A DNA stretch of 64,000 bases from Kaustia mangrovi (GTDB taxonomy: Bacteria > Pseudomonadota > Alphaproteobacteria > Rhizobiales > Im1), in the NCBI RefSeq assembly GCF_015482775.1, contig NZ_CP058214.1:2904501-2968500 (forward strand). Reading direction: 5' to 3'. The translations under genes and the position numbers were made by a program. The first letter of the stretch is position 1; each line of letters opens with the position of its first letter. Of this stretch, positions 18,836-27,287 are shown piece by piece. The notes beneath the pieces were generated by a model that saw nothing but the letters and a program-made list of their open reading frames with translations, was not told where the DNA came from and ran no database searches.

Positions 18836-19303
18836 ATGGCATCGATAAAGGACGAGGTGGATCTTCTGAGGCGAATTCCGCTATTCGCCAATGTGGAGCC
18901 CCATCGCCTCAAACTTCTGGCCTTCACCTCCGAGCGGGTGAGGTTCGAGGCGGGACAGGAGCTCTTCCATCAGGGCGATCCGGGCGATGCCGCCTATGTG
19001 ATCATCTCCGGCTCCGCGGAGGTCGTCGTCGACACCCAGGACGGCGAGCTCGCCGTCGCCACGCTCGACAAGAACGCCTTTGTGGGCGAGATCGCCATTC
19101 TGTGCGACGTGCCGCGCACGGCCACTGTACGCGCGGTCGGCCAGCTCGAGACGCTGAAGATCATGAAGGACCATTTCCTGCGCATGGTCGCGGAATTCCC
19201 CGAAATGGCGGTGGAGATCATGAGGGTCCTGGCCCAGCGCCTGTCGCGCACGACCGCCGAGCTCACCGAGGCGCGCAACCGGCTCGGCGGCGCGGCGGGG
19301 TGA
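18836..19303 (+). CDS. Cyclic nucleotide-binding domain protein
   Basis: This is a stand-alone cNMP-binding (CAP_ED) domain of 155 residues with no DNA-binding helix-turn-helix after it, so it is a receptor rather than a CRP-type regulator. The phosphate-binding cassette is visible as VGEIAILCDVPRTATVRA, including the Glu and Arg that contact the ribose and phosphate of cAMP. The start at 18836 (MASIKDEVDLLRRIPLF) matches the family. A GTG overlapping the stop of the ABC gene would add 15 residues. It is sandwiched between the ABC exporter-like gene and a nucleotide cyclase gene, which suggests it senses the product of the latter. Confidence 0.9.
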   Translation: MASIKDEVDLLRRIPLFANVEPHRLKLLAFTSERVRFEAGQELFHQGDPGDAAYVIISGSAEVVVDTQDGELAVATLDKNAFVGEIAILCDVPRTATVRAVGQLETLKIMKDHFLRMVAEFPEMAVEIMRVLAQRLSRTTAELTEARNRLGGAAG

Positions 19304-19325
19304 GCCCCGCCCCGGTGCGGCCGCG

Positions 19326-21017
19326 ATGAGCGCGCCCGATGCGAGCGTTTCCGCCCCGGCCGCCGTTCCCGGAACGGGATCCTGGCGCCAGAGGCTGCGG
19401 CTCGTTACGGGGCTCGTCATGTTCGCCTTCGTGGCGACCCATCTGATCAACCATGCGATGGGCCTCGTCTCCATCGAGGCGATGGAGGCGGTGCGCGACT
19501 GGCGGGTCACGGTGACGCGATCGACCCTCGGCACGGTCATCCTGGCGAGCGCCCTCGTCGTCCATATCGCGCTGGGCCTGTGGAAGTTCGCATGGCGGCG
19601 GACATGGCGGATGAGTTGGTGGGAGGGCGTGCAGCTCGCCTTCGGGCTCCTGATCCCCATCGTGCTGTTCCGCCACATCCTGGCGCTGCGCCTGCCGCAT
19701 GAGCTCTACGGGCTCGACGACGACTACCACTATGCGCTGTGGGTCATGTGGCCGGGCGAGGCCTGGGCCCAGGCGACACTCATCACGCTGGCCTGGGTCC
19801 ATGGCTGCCTCGGTCTCCATTTCTGGCTGCGCCTCAAGCCGTGGTACCGGCGGGTCGCCCTTCTCCTCTATGCGCCGGCGGTTCTGGTGCCGGTGCTGGC
19901 CTTCGCCGGCTTCGCGGTTGCCGGCCGCACCGCGCACGCGGCGGGAGACTACGCCAATCCGTTCACGCCGGAGCAGTTCGCGCTCGTGGCCGGCACGCTC
20001 AACTGGGCCGTGGCGGCGGCCGGGGCCGTGGTCCTGTCCATCGTGGCCTACAGGCTCGCGCGCCAGGGGCTCGACCGGATCGGCGCGCGGATCCGAGTCG
20101 TCTATCCCGACGGCCGGGTCGCGATCAGCGGGGCCGGTCCGACCCTTCTGGAGATCAGCCGCGCCCACGGCATCCCGCATGCCTCCGTCTGCGGCGGGCG
20201 GGCACGCTGCTCGACCTGCCGGGTGAAGATCGTCTCCGGCGGCGACCGGCTGGCAGCGCCCAATCCGGCCGAGGCCCGTGTCCTCGACCGCATCCATGCC
20301 GGCCCCGATGTCCGGCTCGCCTGTCAGACCCGGCCGGCCCACGACGTCGCCGTGGCGCCGCTCCTGCCGCCCTACCGCACGCTGCCCGACGACGTCACCC
20401 AGCAGGACCGCTATGTCTGGGGGGTGGAGCAGGTCGTGGTGGTGATGTTCGCGGATCTGCGCGGCTTCACCGCGCTCGCGGAAAGCCGGCTCGCCTATGA
20501 CACCGTGTTCCTGCTCAACCAGTACCTCACCCAGATGGGCGCGGCGATCGAGCGCTCCGGCGGCTATGTCGACAAGTTCATCGGCGACGGCATCATGGCG
20601 ATCTTCGGCATCCGCCAGCCGCCGGCACGCGCGGCGGCGAATGCGCTCGCGGCGGCGCGCGAGATGGGGCTGGCGCTGGAGGAGCTCAACCGCGTGCTCG
20701 AGCCCGACCTGCCCGAGCCGCTCGATATCGGTATCGGGCTGCATCTGGGAGCGGCTGTGCTCGGCCGCATCGGCGTGGCCGGCCGCGCCGGGGCGACCGG
20801 GCGGATCACCGCGCTCGGCGATACCGTCAACACCGCGAGCCGGCTGGAGAGCATGACCCGCGAGCTCGGCGTGCAGCTCGTCCTGTCGGTCGATGTGGCC
20901 CGTGCCGCCGGCCTCGACGACCGGGCGCTCGGCCCCCGCAGGGAGATCGGACTGCGCGGCAAGAGCAAGCCTCTGGAGGCGGTGCTGGTCGAGCGTGCCG
21001 CGAGCCTTGAGGCGTGA
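19326..21017 (+). CDS. Membrane adenylate/guanylate cyclase with 2Fe-2S ferredoxin domain
   Basis: Three modules are visible in 563 residues. The N-terminal part (about 25-245) has six or so membrane helices containing several histidines (His39, His43, His80, His117, His159, His165), reminiscent of b-type cytochrome subunits. A plant-type 2Fe-2S domain follows with Cys289, Cys295, Cys298 and Cys333 (C-x5-C-x2-C...C). A class III cyclase domain (about 365-560) has metal-binding Asp377 and Asp421, Lys417 in the purine-specifying site, and GDTVNTASRLE. Lys417 favours ATP as substrate. The design implies cyclase activity controlled by redox state or electron flow. It follows the cNMP-binding gene by 22 bases. 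Confidence 0.9.
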   Translation: MSAPDASVSAPAAVPGTGSWRQRLRLVTGLVMFAFVATHLINHAMGLVSIEAMEAVRDWRVTVTRSTLGTVILASALVVHIALGLWKFAWRRTWRMSWWEGVQLAFGLLIPIVLFRHILALRLPHELYGLDDDYHYALWVMWPGEAWAQATLITLAWVHGCLGLHFWLRLKPWYRRVALLLYAPAVLVPVLAFAGFAVAGRTAHAAGDYANPFTPEQFALVAGTLNWAVAAAGAVVLSIVAYRLARQGLDRIGARIRVVYPDGRVAISGAGPTLLEISRAHGIPHASVCGGRARCSTCRVKIVSGGDRLAAPNPAEARVLDRIHAGPDVRLACQTRPAHDVAVAPLLPPYRTLPDDVTQQDRYVWGVEQVVVVMFADLRGFTALAESRLAYDTVFLLNQYLTQMGAAIERSGGYVDKFIGDGIMAIFGIRQPPARAAANALAAAREMGLALEELNRVLEPDLPEPLDIGIGLHLGAAVLGRIGVAGRAGATGRITALGDTVNTASRLESMTRELGVQLVLSVDVARAAGLDDRALGPRREIGLRGKSKPLEAVLVERAASLEA

Positions 21018-21036
21018 GCCGGTTTCGCGTCTGGCT

Positions 21037-21079
21037 TGCACTTGAGGTGTTCTGAAATTGTCTTGGCGTTGCAAGTGCA
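21037..21079. promoter_or_regulatory. 8-bp inverted repeat ahead of amino-acid importer
   Basis: TGCACTTG (21037-21044) and CAAGTGCA (21072-21079) are perfect inverted copies separated by 27 bases. They lie between the cyclase stop and the binding-protein gene. The right copy overlaps a possible -35 element TTGCAA (21069-21074), followed after 18 bases by TATTCT (21093-21098). A paired operator flanking the promoter would fit this geometry, as would a weak hairpin ending the cyclase transcript. Confidence 0.35.
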
Positions 21080-21193
21080 TAGACACGCGCCCTATTCTTT
21101 CGTCCTAGGCAATGTCCGGAAACGACGATCTGCCGCTGGCACTGGGGGCATGGCTGGCGGCGGTGTTTCGGCCGGACCGTTCCGGGAGGGGAT

Positions 21194-21970
21194 ATGATGA
21201 TCTGGGCGCGCTGCGTGGGGGCGGCGCTGATGCTTCTCGCAATCGGGAGCAGCGTTGCGGCCGCCAAGGATTGGGACACGGTAAGGATCGGTACGGAGGG
21301 AAGCTATCCGCCGTTCAACTATGTCGGCCCGGACAAGGTGCTGAAGGGATTCGATGTGGACATCGCCAAGGCGCTCTGCCGGGAGATGCAGGTGACCTGC
21401 ACATTCGTGGTGCAGGACTGGGAGGGCCTGATCCCGGGCCTGCTCGCGCACAAGTTCGATGCCATCGTGGCCTCCATGTCGATCACCGACGAACGGCGCA
21501 AGGTCGTCGCCTTCACCGACAAGTACTACCTGGCACCGGCCCGCTTCGTGGTGCGCAAGGATGCCGGCATCTCCGATGTCGGCCCGCGCGCGATGGAGGG
21601 CCGCACGATCGGGGCGCAGGCCTCCACCATCCAGGCGAGCTATCTGGAGGAGGAATATGGCGGATCCGACATCCGCCTCTACCAGACGGAGGAGGAGGCG
21701 ACGCGCGATCTCAAGGCCGGCCGCCTCGACGCGGTGTTCGGCAATTCGGTCGTGCTCTATGGCTGGCTGTCGAAGGAGGGGACCGATTGCTGCGCCTTCA
21801 CCGGCCCCTCCTACAGTGATCCGGAGCATTTCGGCCTCGGCGCCGGAATCGCGCTGCGCAAGGAGGACGACGACCTCAAGGCGAAGTTCGACAAGGCCCT
21901 CGACGCCATACTGGCGGACGGGACCTATAAGACAATCAACGACAAGTATTTCCCGTTCTCGATCTATTGA
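21194..21970 (+). CDS. Amino-acid ABC transporter periplasmic binding protein
   Basis: This is a family 3 solute-binding protein (SBP_bac_3, HisJ/ArgT type) of 258 residues. A signal peptide (about 1-24) precedes VRIGTEGSYPPFNYVGPD, the standard beginning of cationic or polar amino-acid binders. Later segments DWEGLIPGLLAHKFDAIVASMSITDERRK and VFGNSVVLYGWL are typical. A lysine/arginine/ornithine/octopine-like ligand is suggested by overall resemblance but not proven. A strong GGGAGGGG lies just before the tandem ATG codons. Two permease genes follow after a 97-base gap. Confidence 0.92.
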   Translation: MMIWARCVGAALMLLAIGSSVAAAKDWDTVRIGTEGSYPPFNYVGPDKVLKGFDVDIAKALCREMQVTCTFVVQDWEGLIPGLLAHKFDAIVASMSITDERRKVVAFTDKYYLAPARFVVRKDAGISDVGPRAMEGRTIGAQASTIQASYLEEEYGGSDIRLYQTEEEATRDLKAGRLDAVFGNSVVLYGWLSKEGTDCCAFTGPSYSDPEHFGLGAGIALRKEDDDLKAKFDKALDAILADGTYKTINDKYFPFSIY

Positions 21971-22067
21971 ACGGACCGAATGCGCCGGCGTGCGGTCGCC
22001 GGCAACCGGATGAAGGCGACGATCCGGCCCCGGGGGCCGGTTTGCCCGTGAAAGGAACGGCCGGGGA

Positions 22068-22787
22068 ATGGGGGACCTGTTCGCGCTGGTGACATTCGGC
22101 CCCGAAGGCTGGGGCGACGAACTGGCGGCGGGCACCTGGCTGACGGTGAGGCTGGCCCTCACGACCGTTCCGTTCGGGCTGGCGCTCGGCTTTCTCGTCG
22201 CGCTGGGGCGGCGCAGCGGCCACCGGATCGCGGCTCCGCTCGCCGCGGCCTTCACCACCGTCTTCCGGGGGCTGCCGGAGCTCCTGACCCTGTTCCTCGT
22301 CTATTATGGCGGCCAGGCGGTGCTGCATGCCGTTCTGGCGCCGGTGCTCGACGCGCCGCTTCAGGTCAGCGCCTTCGCTGCGGGCGTCGTCGCGCTCGGG
22401 CTCGTCTTCGCCGCCTTTGCGAGCGAGGTGTTCCTCGGGGCGTTCAATGCGGTGCCGAAGGGCCAGGTCGAGGCCGCGCGCGCCCTCGGCCTCTCGCCTG
22501 TCCAGGTGACGAGGATCGCCGTTGCCCCGGCCGTCCTGCGCCATGCGCTGCCCGGGCTCGCCAATCTGTGGCTCGTGCTGGTGAAGGACACCGCGCTCGT
22601 CTCCGTCATCGCGCTCGCCGACCTCATGCGCGAGACGCAGCTTGCGGTGGGCGCGACGGACGAGCCCTTCCTGTTCTATGGCGTCGCCTGCCTGATCTAT
22701 CTGGCGCTGTCCGGCCTGTCCGGCCTCGGCATCGTCGCGGCGGAACGCTGGAGCCGCCGGCATGAGCGGGAGGCATGGGGACGGTGA
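22068..22787 (+). CDS. Amino-acid ABC transporter permease (HisQ/OccQ-like)
   Basis: This is one of two membrane subunits of a polar amino-acid importer, 239 residues with about five helices. The coupling loop EAARALGLSPVQVTRIAVAPAVLRHALPGLANLWLV contains the conserved EAA-x3-G pattern that docks on the ATPase. FRGLPELLTLFLVYYG is the family's N-terminal hallmark. A ribosome-binding site AAAGGAA precedes the start. The end overlaps the start of the second permease gene by 13 bases, which implies translational coupling. The cognate ATPase gene is not found in this window. Confidence 0.93.
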   Translation: MGDLFALVTFGPEGWGDELAAGTWLTVRLALTTVPFGLALGFLVALGRRSGHRIAAPLAAAFTTVFRGLPELLTLFLVYYGGQAVLHAVLAPVLDAPLQVSAFAAGVVALGLVFAAFASEVFLGAFNAVPKGQVEAARALGLSPVQVTRIAVAPAVLRHALPGLANLWLVLVKDTALVSVIALADLMRETQLAVGATDEPFLFYGVACLIYLALSGLSGLGIVAAERWSRRHEREAWGR

Positions 22788-23479
22788 TCGATCTCGACCT
22801 CCTCGCGCGCTACGGGCCGCGCATGCTGGACGGGCTCGCAATGACGCTGGAGCTCGTCGTCCTGTCCTTCCTGGCGGGACTGGCGCTGGCCGCCGGCATT
22901 GCGCGCGCGCGCCTGTCGCGCCGGCGCGCGGTGCGCTACGCGGCCATCGGCTATGTCTGGCTGTTCCGCGGCACGCCGCTGCTCGCGCAGCTCTTCTTCG
23001 TCTATTACGGCGCCGGCGAGATCAGCGCCACGCTCGAGCAGGCGGGGCTGTGGGCACTGTTCCGCGAGCCCTTCTTCTGTGCGCTCTTCGTCTTCACGCT
23101 CAACACCGCGGCCTATCAGGCGGAGATCATGCGCGGCGCGCTCCTGTCCGTGCCGGAGGGCCAGCGCGAGGCGGCCGAAGCGCTGGGGCTCGGCGGCTGG
23201 CCGGCGTTCAGCCGGGTCGTCCTGCCCCAGGCGGCGATCGTGGCGCTGAGGCCCATGGGCAACGAGGTGATCCTGCTCGTCAAGGGCTCGGCGGTGGCGA
23301 GCCTCATCACCGTCTTCGACCTGATGGGCGCCACGCGGCTCGCCTTCGCCCGGTCCTTCGATGCGGAGGTCTATCTGTGGGCGGCAATCCTCTATCTGGC
23401 ACTCGTGGAGATCCTGCGCCGGCTCCTGGAGCGGCTGGAGCGGCATCTCACCCGGCACCTGCCGTCTACCTGCCCGTGA
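22775..23479 (+). CDS. Amino-acid ABC transporter permease (HisM/OccM-like)
   Basis: This is the partner membrane subunit of the polar amino-acid importer, 234 residues. FRGTPLLAQLFFVYYGAGEIS and the loop EAAEALGLGGWPAFSRVVLPQAAIVALRPMGNEVILLVKGSA match the HisM group. The start overlaps the first permease by 13 bases. The 3' end overlaps the convergent enoyl-CoA hydratase-like gene by 14 bases, so the two transcripts are antisense to each other at their ends. No ATP-binding subunit follows, so the system must borrow one encoded elsewhere. Confidence 0.92.
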   Translation: MGTVIDLDLLARYGPRMLDGLAMTLELVVLSFLAGLALAAGIARARLSRRRAVRYAAIGYVWLFRGTPLLAQLFFVYYGAGEISATLEQAGLWALFREPFFCALFVFTLNTAAYQAEIMRGALLSVPEGQREAAEALGLGGWPAFSRVVLPQAAIVALRPMGNEVILLVKGSAVASLITVFDLMGATRLAFARSFDAEVYLWAAILYLALVEILRRLLERLERHLTRHLPSTCP

Positions 23480-24245
23480 ACTCCGGCTTCTCCTTGGCGA
23501 GGAACGCCCGGTAGCCGATCCGGAAATCCTCCGTGCCGAAGCAGGCATAGCCCTCCTTGCGCTCGGCCTCGGTGAGCGGCGCGGGGTCCTCCAGCCGCGT
23601 CATGAAGGCCTTGTGCCAGCGCGCGACCAGCGGCGCCCCCTCCGCCACGCGCCAGGCGGCCGCCTCGGCGGCCTGCACGACCTCCCCGTCGGGCACGATG
23701 CGGCTGACGATCCCCATCTCCTTCGCCCGGTCCGCGCCGAAGACCTCGCCCTCGAACAGGATCTCGCAGGCATTCGCGCGCCCGACGAGCTTCAGGAGGG
23801 TCTCGATCTCGGGATAGGCCATGACGAGGCCGAGCCGCTTGATCGGCGCGCCGAACCGGCTGGACGCCCCGCAGATGCGGATGTCGCAGCAGGCCGCGAT
23901 CTCCAGCCCGCCGCCGACGCAGATCCCCTCGATCCGCGCGATGACCGGATGGCGGCAGTCGCGGATCGCCGACAGCGCCGAATGCAGGATCTCGCCATAG
24001 GCCCTGGCCTGTTCCGGGGTGGCGCGCTCGGTCTCGAACTCGGAAATGTCGTTGCCGGGGGAGAACGACTTCCCGCCCGCGCCGGCGAGGATCACGCAGC
24101 GCACCCCGTCGTCGGCCGACAGGGCGCGCATCGCCTCGCCGAGCGCCCGCCACATGGGCTTGGTCATGGCGTTGAGCTTCTCCGGCCGGTTGAGCGTGAC
24201 GGTCGCGATGGGGCCGTCGCGCTCGGTTGCGATGAGATCCTCCAT
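23466..24245 (-). CDS. Enoyl-CoA hydratase/isomerase family protein
   Basis: This is a crotonase-fold acyl-CoA enzyme of 259 residues. The oxyanion-hole segments are present: AGGKSFSPGNDISEFE and EGICVGGGLEIAACCDIRI, the latter carrying the first catalytic-position glutamate. At the second position, where true hydratases have PE-x2-x-G, this protein reads APIKRLGLVMAYPEIE, so the second glutamate is not obviously conserved. Plain enoyl-CoA hydration is therefore uncertain; isomerase, decarboxylase or lyase activity is possible. It is the last gene of the minus-strand unit with an aminotransferase and a TRAP transporter, 46 bases after the TRAP large subunit. Confidence 0.85.
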   Translation of the reverse strand: MEDLIATERDGPIATVTLNRPEKLNAMTKPMWRALGEAMRALSADDGVRCVILAGAGGKSFSPGNDISEFETERATPEQARAYGEILHSALSAIRDCRHPVIARIEGICVGGGLEIAACCDIRICGASSRFGAPIKRLGLVMAYPEIETLLKLVGRANACEILFEGEVFGADRAKEMGIVSRIVPDGEVVQAAEAAAWRVAEGAPLVARWHKAFMTRLEDPAPLTEAERKEGYACFGTEDFRIGYRAFLAKEKPEFTGR

Positions 24246-24291
24246 GGGGTGTCCACCTCCTCGTTGGGAACGGTTACATGCCGGCCGCCGC

Positions 24292-25572
24292 TTACCGGTA
24301 GAACAGATCGACCAGCATCATCGGCACCGCCGGCACATAGGTGCACAGGATGAGGACGCCGAGCAGCACGGCCACGAAATACACATTGACCTTGCTGACC
24401 TCCCAGATATTCGCCCTGGCGATGGAGCAGGCCGTGATCAGGACGCTGGCGACCGGCGGGGTCTGCTGGCCGATGGCGAGGTTCAGCGTCACCACCAGCC
24501 CGAAATGGATCGGGTCGATGCCCGCCTGCTGGATCAGCGGCACGATGATCGGCACGACGAGGATGATCGCCGCGGCCGAATGCAGGAAGAAGCCGATGAT
24601 CAGGAAGAAGATGTTGAGCAGGAGCAGGATGACATATTTGTTCGACGTGAAGTCGAGGATCGCCGCGGCGAGCTCCTGGGGGAGCTGGGCGCGGGTCAGG
24701 AACCCGCCCATCAGCACGGAGGCGGCGACCAGCAGCATGACGACCGCTGTCTGCATGCCGCCGTCGAGCATGGCCCGCCTGAGTTGCCCGAGATCGACCT
24801 CGCGGTAGTAGAGGCCGATGAGAATGGCGGCGATCACGGCGAGGCCGGCGGCCTCCGTGGCCGTGACGAGGCCGCCGAAGATGCCGCCGAGGATGATGAC
24901 CGGCAGCGCGAAGGTCGGCAGCGCCTCCAGGAAGGTCGTCTTCAGCCGGCTCGCCTCGAACACCCCCTCCACGGGGAAGTCGTAGCGCCGCGCGAAGACA
25001 TAGGCGACCGTCATCAGCCCCAGGCCGCCGAGCAGGCCGGGCACGAACCCGGCCACGAAGAGCTGCTCCACCGACGTCTCCGCGGAGACCGCATAGAGGA
25101 TCATCGGGATGGAGGGCGGGATGATGATGGCCAGCGACGCCGCCGAGGAGGTGACCGCCGCGGAGAACGGCGCGGAATAGCCGCGCTTCTTCATCTCCGG
25201 GATGAGGATCGAGCCGAGCGCGGCGACGTCGGCGACGGCTGAGCCGGAAATCTCGGCGAAGAACAGCGACACGCCGATATTGATCATGGCGAGCCCGCCG
25301 CGCACGAAGCCGATCAGCGCGGAGACGAAGTTGATGAGCCGCCGCGTGATGCCGGTGGCGTTCATGATCGCGCCGGCGAGCACGAACATCGGGATGGCGA
25401 TGAGGGAGAATTTCGTCGCCCCGTCATACATGTCGAGCCCGACCGTGACGAGACTGGAGACGCCCTCCGTCGCGACGAGCCCGATCACTGCGGAGATGGC
25501 GAGCGCGACCGCGATGGGCACGTTGATGAGCACCATGGCGAGGAGGGCGAGGAACATGACGGCGACCAGCAT
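24292..25572 (-). CDS. TRAP transporter large permease (DctM family)
   Basis: This is the main transport subunit of a sodium-driven tripartite (TRAP) importer, 426 residues with about twelve hydrophobic helices. Typical segments are PSIPMILYAVSAETSVEQLFVAGFVPGL, GGIFGGLVTATEAAGLAVI and LVVTLNLAIGQQTPPVASVL. It couples ion gradients to uptake of an organic acid delivered by the periplasmic DctP protein. It follows the small permease gene by four bases and precedes the enoyl-CoA hydratase-like gene. The ligand is unknown; the neighbouring 2-hydroxyacid and glyoxylate enzymes suggest a small hydroxy- or keto-acid. Confidence 0.95.
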   Translation of the reverse strand: MLVAVMFLALLAMVLINVPIAVALAISAVIGLVATEGVSSLVTVGLDMYDGATKFSLIAIPMFVLAGAIMNATGITRRLINFVSALIGFVRGGLAMINIGVSLFFAEISGSAVADVAALGSILIPEMKKRGYSAPFSAAVTSSAASLAIIIPPSIPMILYAVSAETSVEQLFVAGFVPGLLGGLGLMTVAYVFARRYDFPVEGVFEASRLKTTFLEALPTFALPVIILGGIFGGLVTATEAAGLAVIAAILIGLYYREVDLGQLRRAMLDGGMQTAVVMLLVAASVLMGGFLTRAQLPQELAAAILDFTSNKYVILLLLNIFFLIIGFFLHSAAAIILVVPIIVPLIQQAGIDPIHFGLVVTLNLAIGQQTPPVASVLITACSIARANIWEVSKVNVYFVAVLLGVLILCTYVPAVPMMLVDLFYR

Positions 25573-25576
25573 CGCT

Positions 25577-26092
25577 TCAGGTCCTCCCGGCTTCGAGCGC
25601 GTCGTGGTCGACCGGCACGCCGTCGCGCACCGACCGCCAGTAGAAGGGCAGGCTCGCGAGCTCCGCCACGATGAACAGTACCGCGCCGACGGGGATCACC
25701 GACTGGGTGAACTGCACCGGCACCCAGGTGAGGCTGACGAGCGTCGTGCCCTCCAGCACCATGAGGACCTCCAGCCCCGCCCAGGCCATGAGTGCGAAGA
25801 AGCCGACTACCAGAACCTCGCCGAGCGCCACCGCCCACATCCGCCAGGGCAGGGGGAGGGCGTAGATCACGCCGTCGAAGCCGATATGGCCCCGGCGCAG
25901 CGCGGCAAGGGCCGCGCCGTAATAGGTGACCCAGGCGAGCAGGATGGAGGAGACCTCGTCATACCAGGAGAGCGAGTCCCCCAGCCTGCGATAGACGACG
26001 GCGACCACGACCACGGCGGTCAGGGCGACCATGAGCACGATGAGGATCCATTGCAGGAGCCCATCCAGTCCTCGCGCAAACCGCGACATCAT
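25577..26092 (-). CDS. TRAP transporter small permease (DctQ family)
   Basis: This is the four-helix small membrane subunit of the TRAP importer, 171 residues. SLSWYDEVSSILLAWVTYYGAALAALRRGHIGFD is the family core, with the W-x-D/E-E motif near residue 43. The DctQ subunit holds the large subunit and the binding protein together. It ends four bases before the DctM gene and begins 108 bases after the binding-protein gene, in the usual P-Q-M order. Confidence 0.93.
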   Translation of the reverse strand: MMSRFARGLDGLLQWILIVLMVALTAVVVVAVVYRRLGDSLSWYDEVSSILLAWVTYYGAALAALRRGHIGFDGVIYALPLPWRMWAVALGEVLVVGFFALMAWAGLEVLMVLEGTTLVSLTWVPVQFTQSVIPVGAVLFIVAELASLPFYWRSVRDGVPVDHDALEAGRT

Positions 26093-26200
26093 GCGTTTCG
26101 ATCCTTGTGACGGCGTGGGGCTCGCGCCGTCCCGTCCCGCGGGATGTGGACCCTGGCGGGACGGGGCGGCGTAACGGGTGTGGCGGGCGCCTCACTGTGC

Positions 26201-27187
26201 CTATTCGGCGTCGGCGAGGCTCTGGACCGTCTCGATCAGCTCGCCGCCGCCCTCGACCGTCTCGGTGAACTCCTCGTAGATCGGCGTCGAGGCCGCGACG
26301 AAGGCCTCCCTGTCGGCCTCGTTCACCTCGATGCCGCCGGCCTTGAGCTTCTCCAGAAGCTCCACATCGAGCCTGGCGGCCTGCTCGTAGACATAGTCCT
26401 GGAGCTCCTGGGCGGTCTCCACGAGGATCGTCTGGACGTCCTCCGGCAGCTTGGCGAACTGGGCGTCGCTCACCAGCACATAGGCCGGCGTGTAGACGTG
26501 GCCGGTCATGGAGAGATACTTCTGCACCTCCTGGAACTTGGCGCTCCAGATCTGGGCGAGCGGGTTCTCCTGGCCGTCGATGACGCCGGTCTTGAGCGCG
26601 GTGAACACCTCCGAGAACGACATCGGCGTCGGATTGGCGCCGTAGAGCTTGAACATCTTCACCCGCCAGGCGCCCTTCGGCGTCCTCAGCTTGATGCCCT
26701 GAAGGTCCTCCGGCGTGTTGATCGGCCGCGTATTGTTGGTGATGTTGCGGAACCCGTTCTCCCAGACCCCGATGATCCGGTAGCCCTTCTCCTTGGCGGC
26801 GGGCTGGAGATGGCTGTCGAGGATCGCGTCGCGCACGCGCTTCATGTGCGCGCGATCCTTGATGATGTAGGGCATCTCGAAGATGCCGAACTCGTCGGCC
26901 ACCGACGACATGACGGTGGAGGGCAGCGAGAAGGTGATCTGCCCCAGCTTGAGCTTCTGGAGCATCTCCTGGTCCTTGCCGAGCTGGCTGGCCCCGAAGA
27001 CCTGGACCTCGGCCTTGTCGCCGAGCTTCTCGTTGGCGCGCTTGGCGAATTCCTTCGCGGAGATCTCGAACAGCGATCCCGGCGCGCCGACATGGCCGAA
27101 TCGGAGCGTCAGCTCCTGGGCAAGGGCGGGCGAGGCGAACAGGGCGGCCGCGACGGCGACCCCCAAAGCCCGTGCTACGATGCGCAT
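26201..27187 (-). CDS. TRAP transporter substrate-binding protein (DctP family)
   Basis: This is the periplasmic receptor of the TRAP system, 328 residues with a signal peptide (about 1-23, ending ALA-QE). The mature protein begins LTLRFGHVGAPGS. The conserved carboxylate-binding arginine is in GIKLRTPKG, and VIDGQENPLAQIW is the typical second binding segment. A good ribosome-binding site (AGGGAG) precedes the Met. It lies 100 bases after the aminotransferase gene in the same unit, so enzyme and transporter probably serve one pathway. Confidence 0.93.
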   Translation of the reverse strand: MRIVARALGVAVAAALFASPALAQELTLRFGHVGAPGSLFEISAKEFAKRANEKLGDKAEVQVFGASQLGKDQEMLQKLKLGQITFSLPSTVMSSVADEFGIFEMPYIIKDRAHMKRVRDAILDSHLQPAAKEKGYRIIGVWENGFRNITNNTRPINTPEDLQGIKLRTPKGAWRVKMFKLYGANPTPMSFSEVFTALKTGVIDGQENPLAQIWSAKFQEVQKYLSMTGHVYTPAYVLVSDAQFAKLPEDVQTILVETAQELQDYVYEQAARLDVELLEKLKAGGIEVNEADREAFVAASTPIYEEFTETVEGGGELIETVQSLADAE

Positions 27188-27287
27188 GGCAAACTCCCTG
27201 GTTTCCTGCGTTTTCTCCCAAATGGCCGGCTGGCGGATCTCTTCTCGCGGATCCTTGGCGGCCGTCGAAGCCTCGCGGTCCGTGGCT

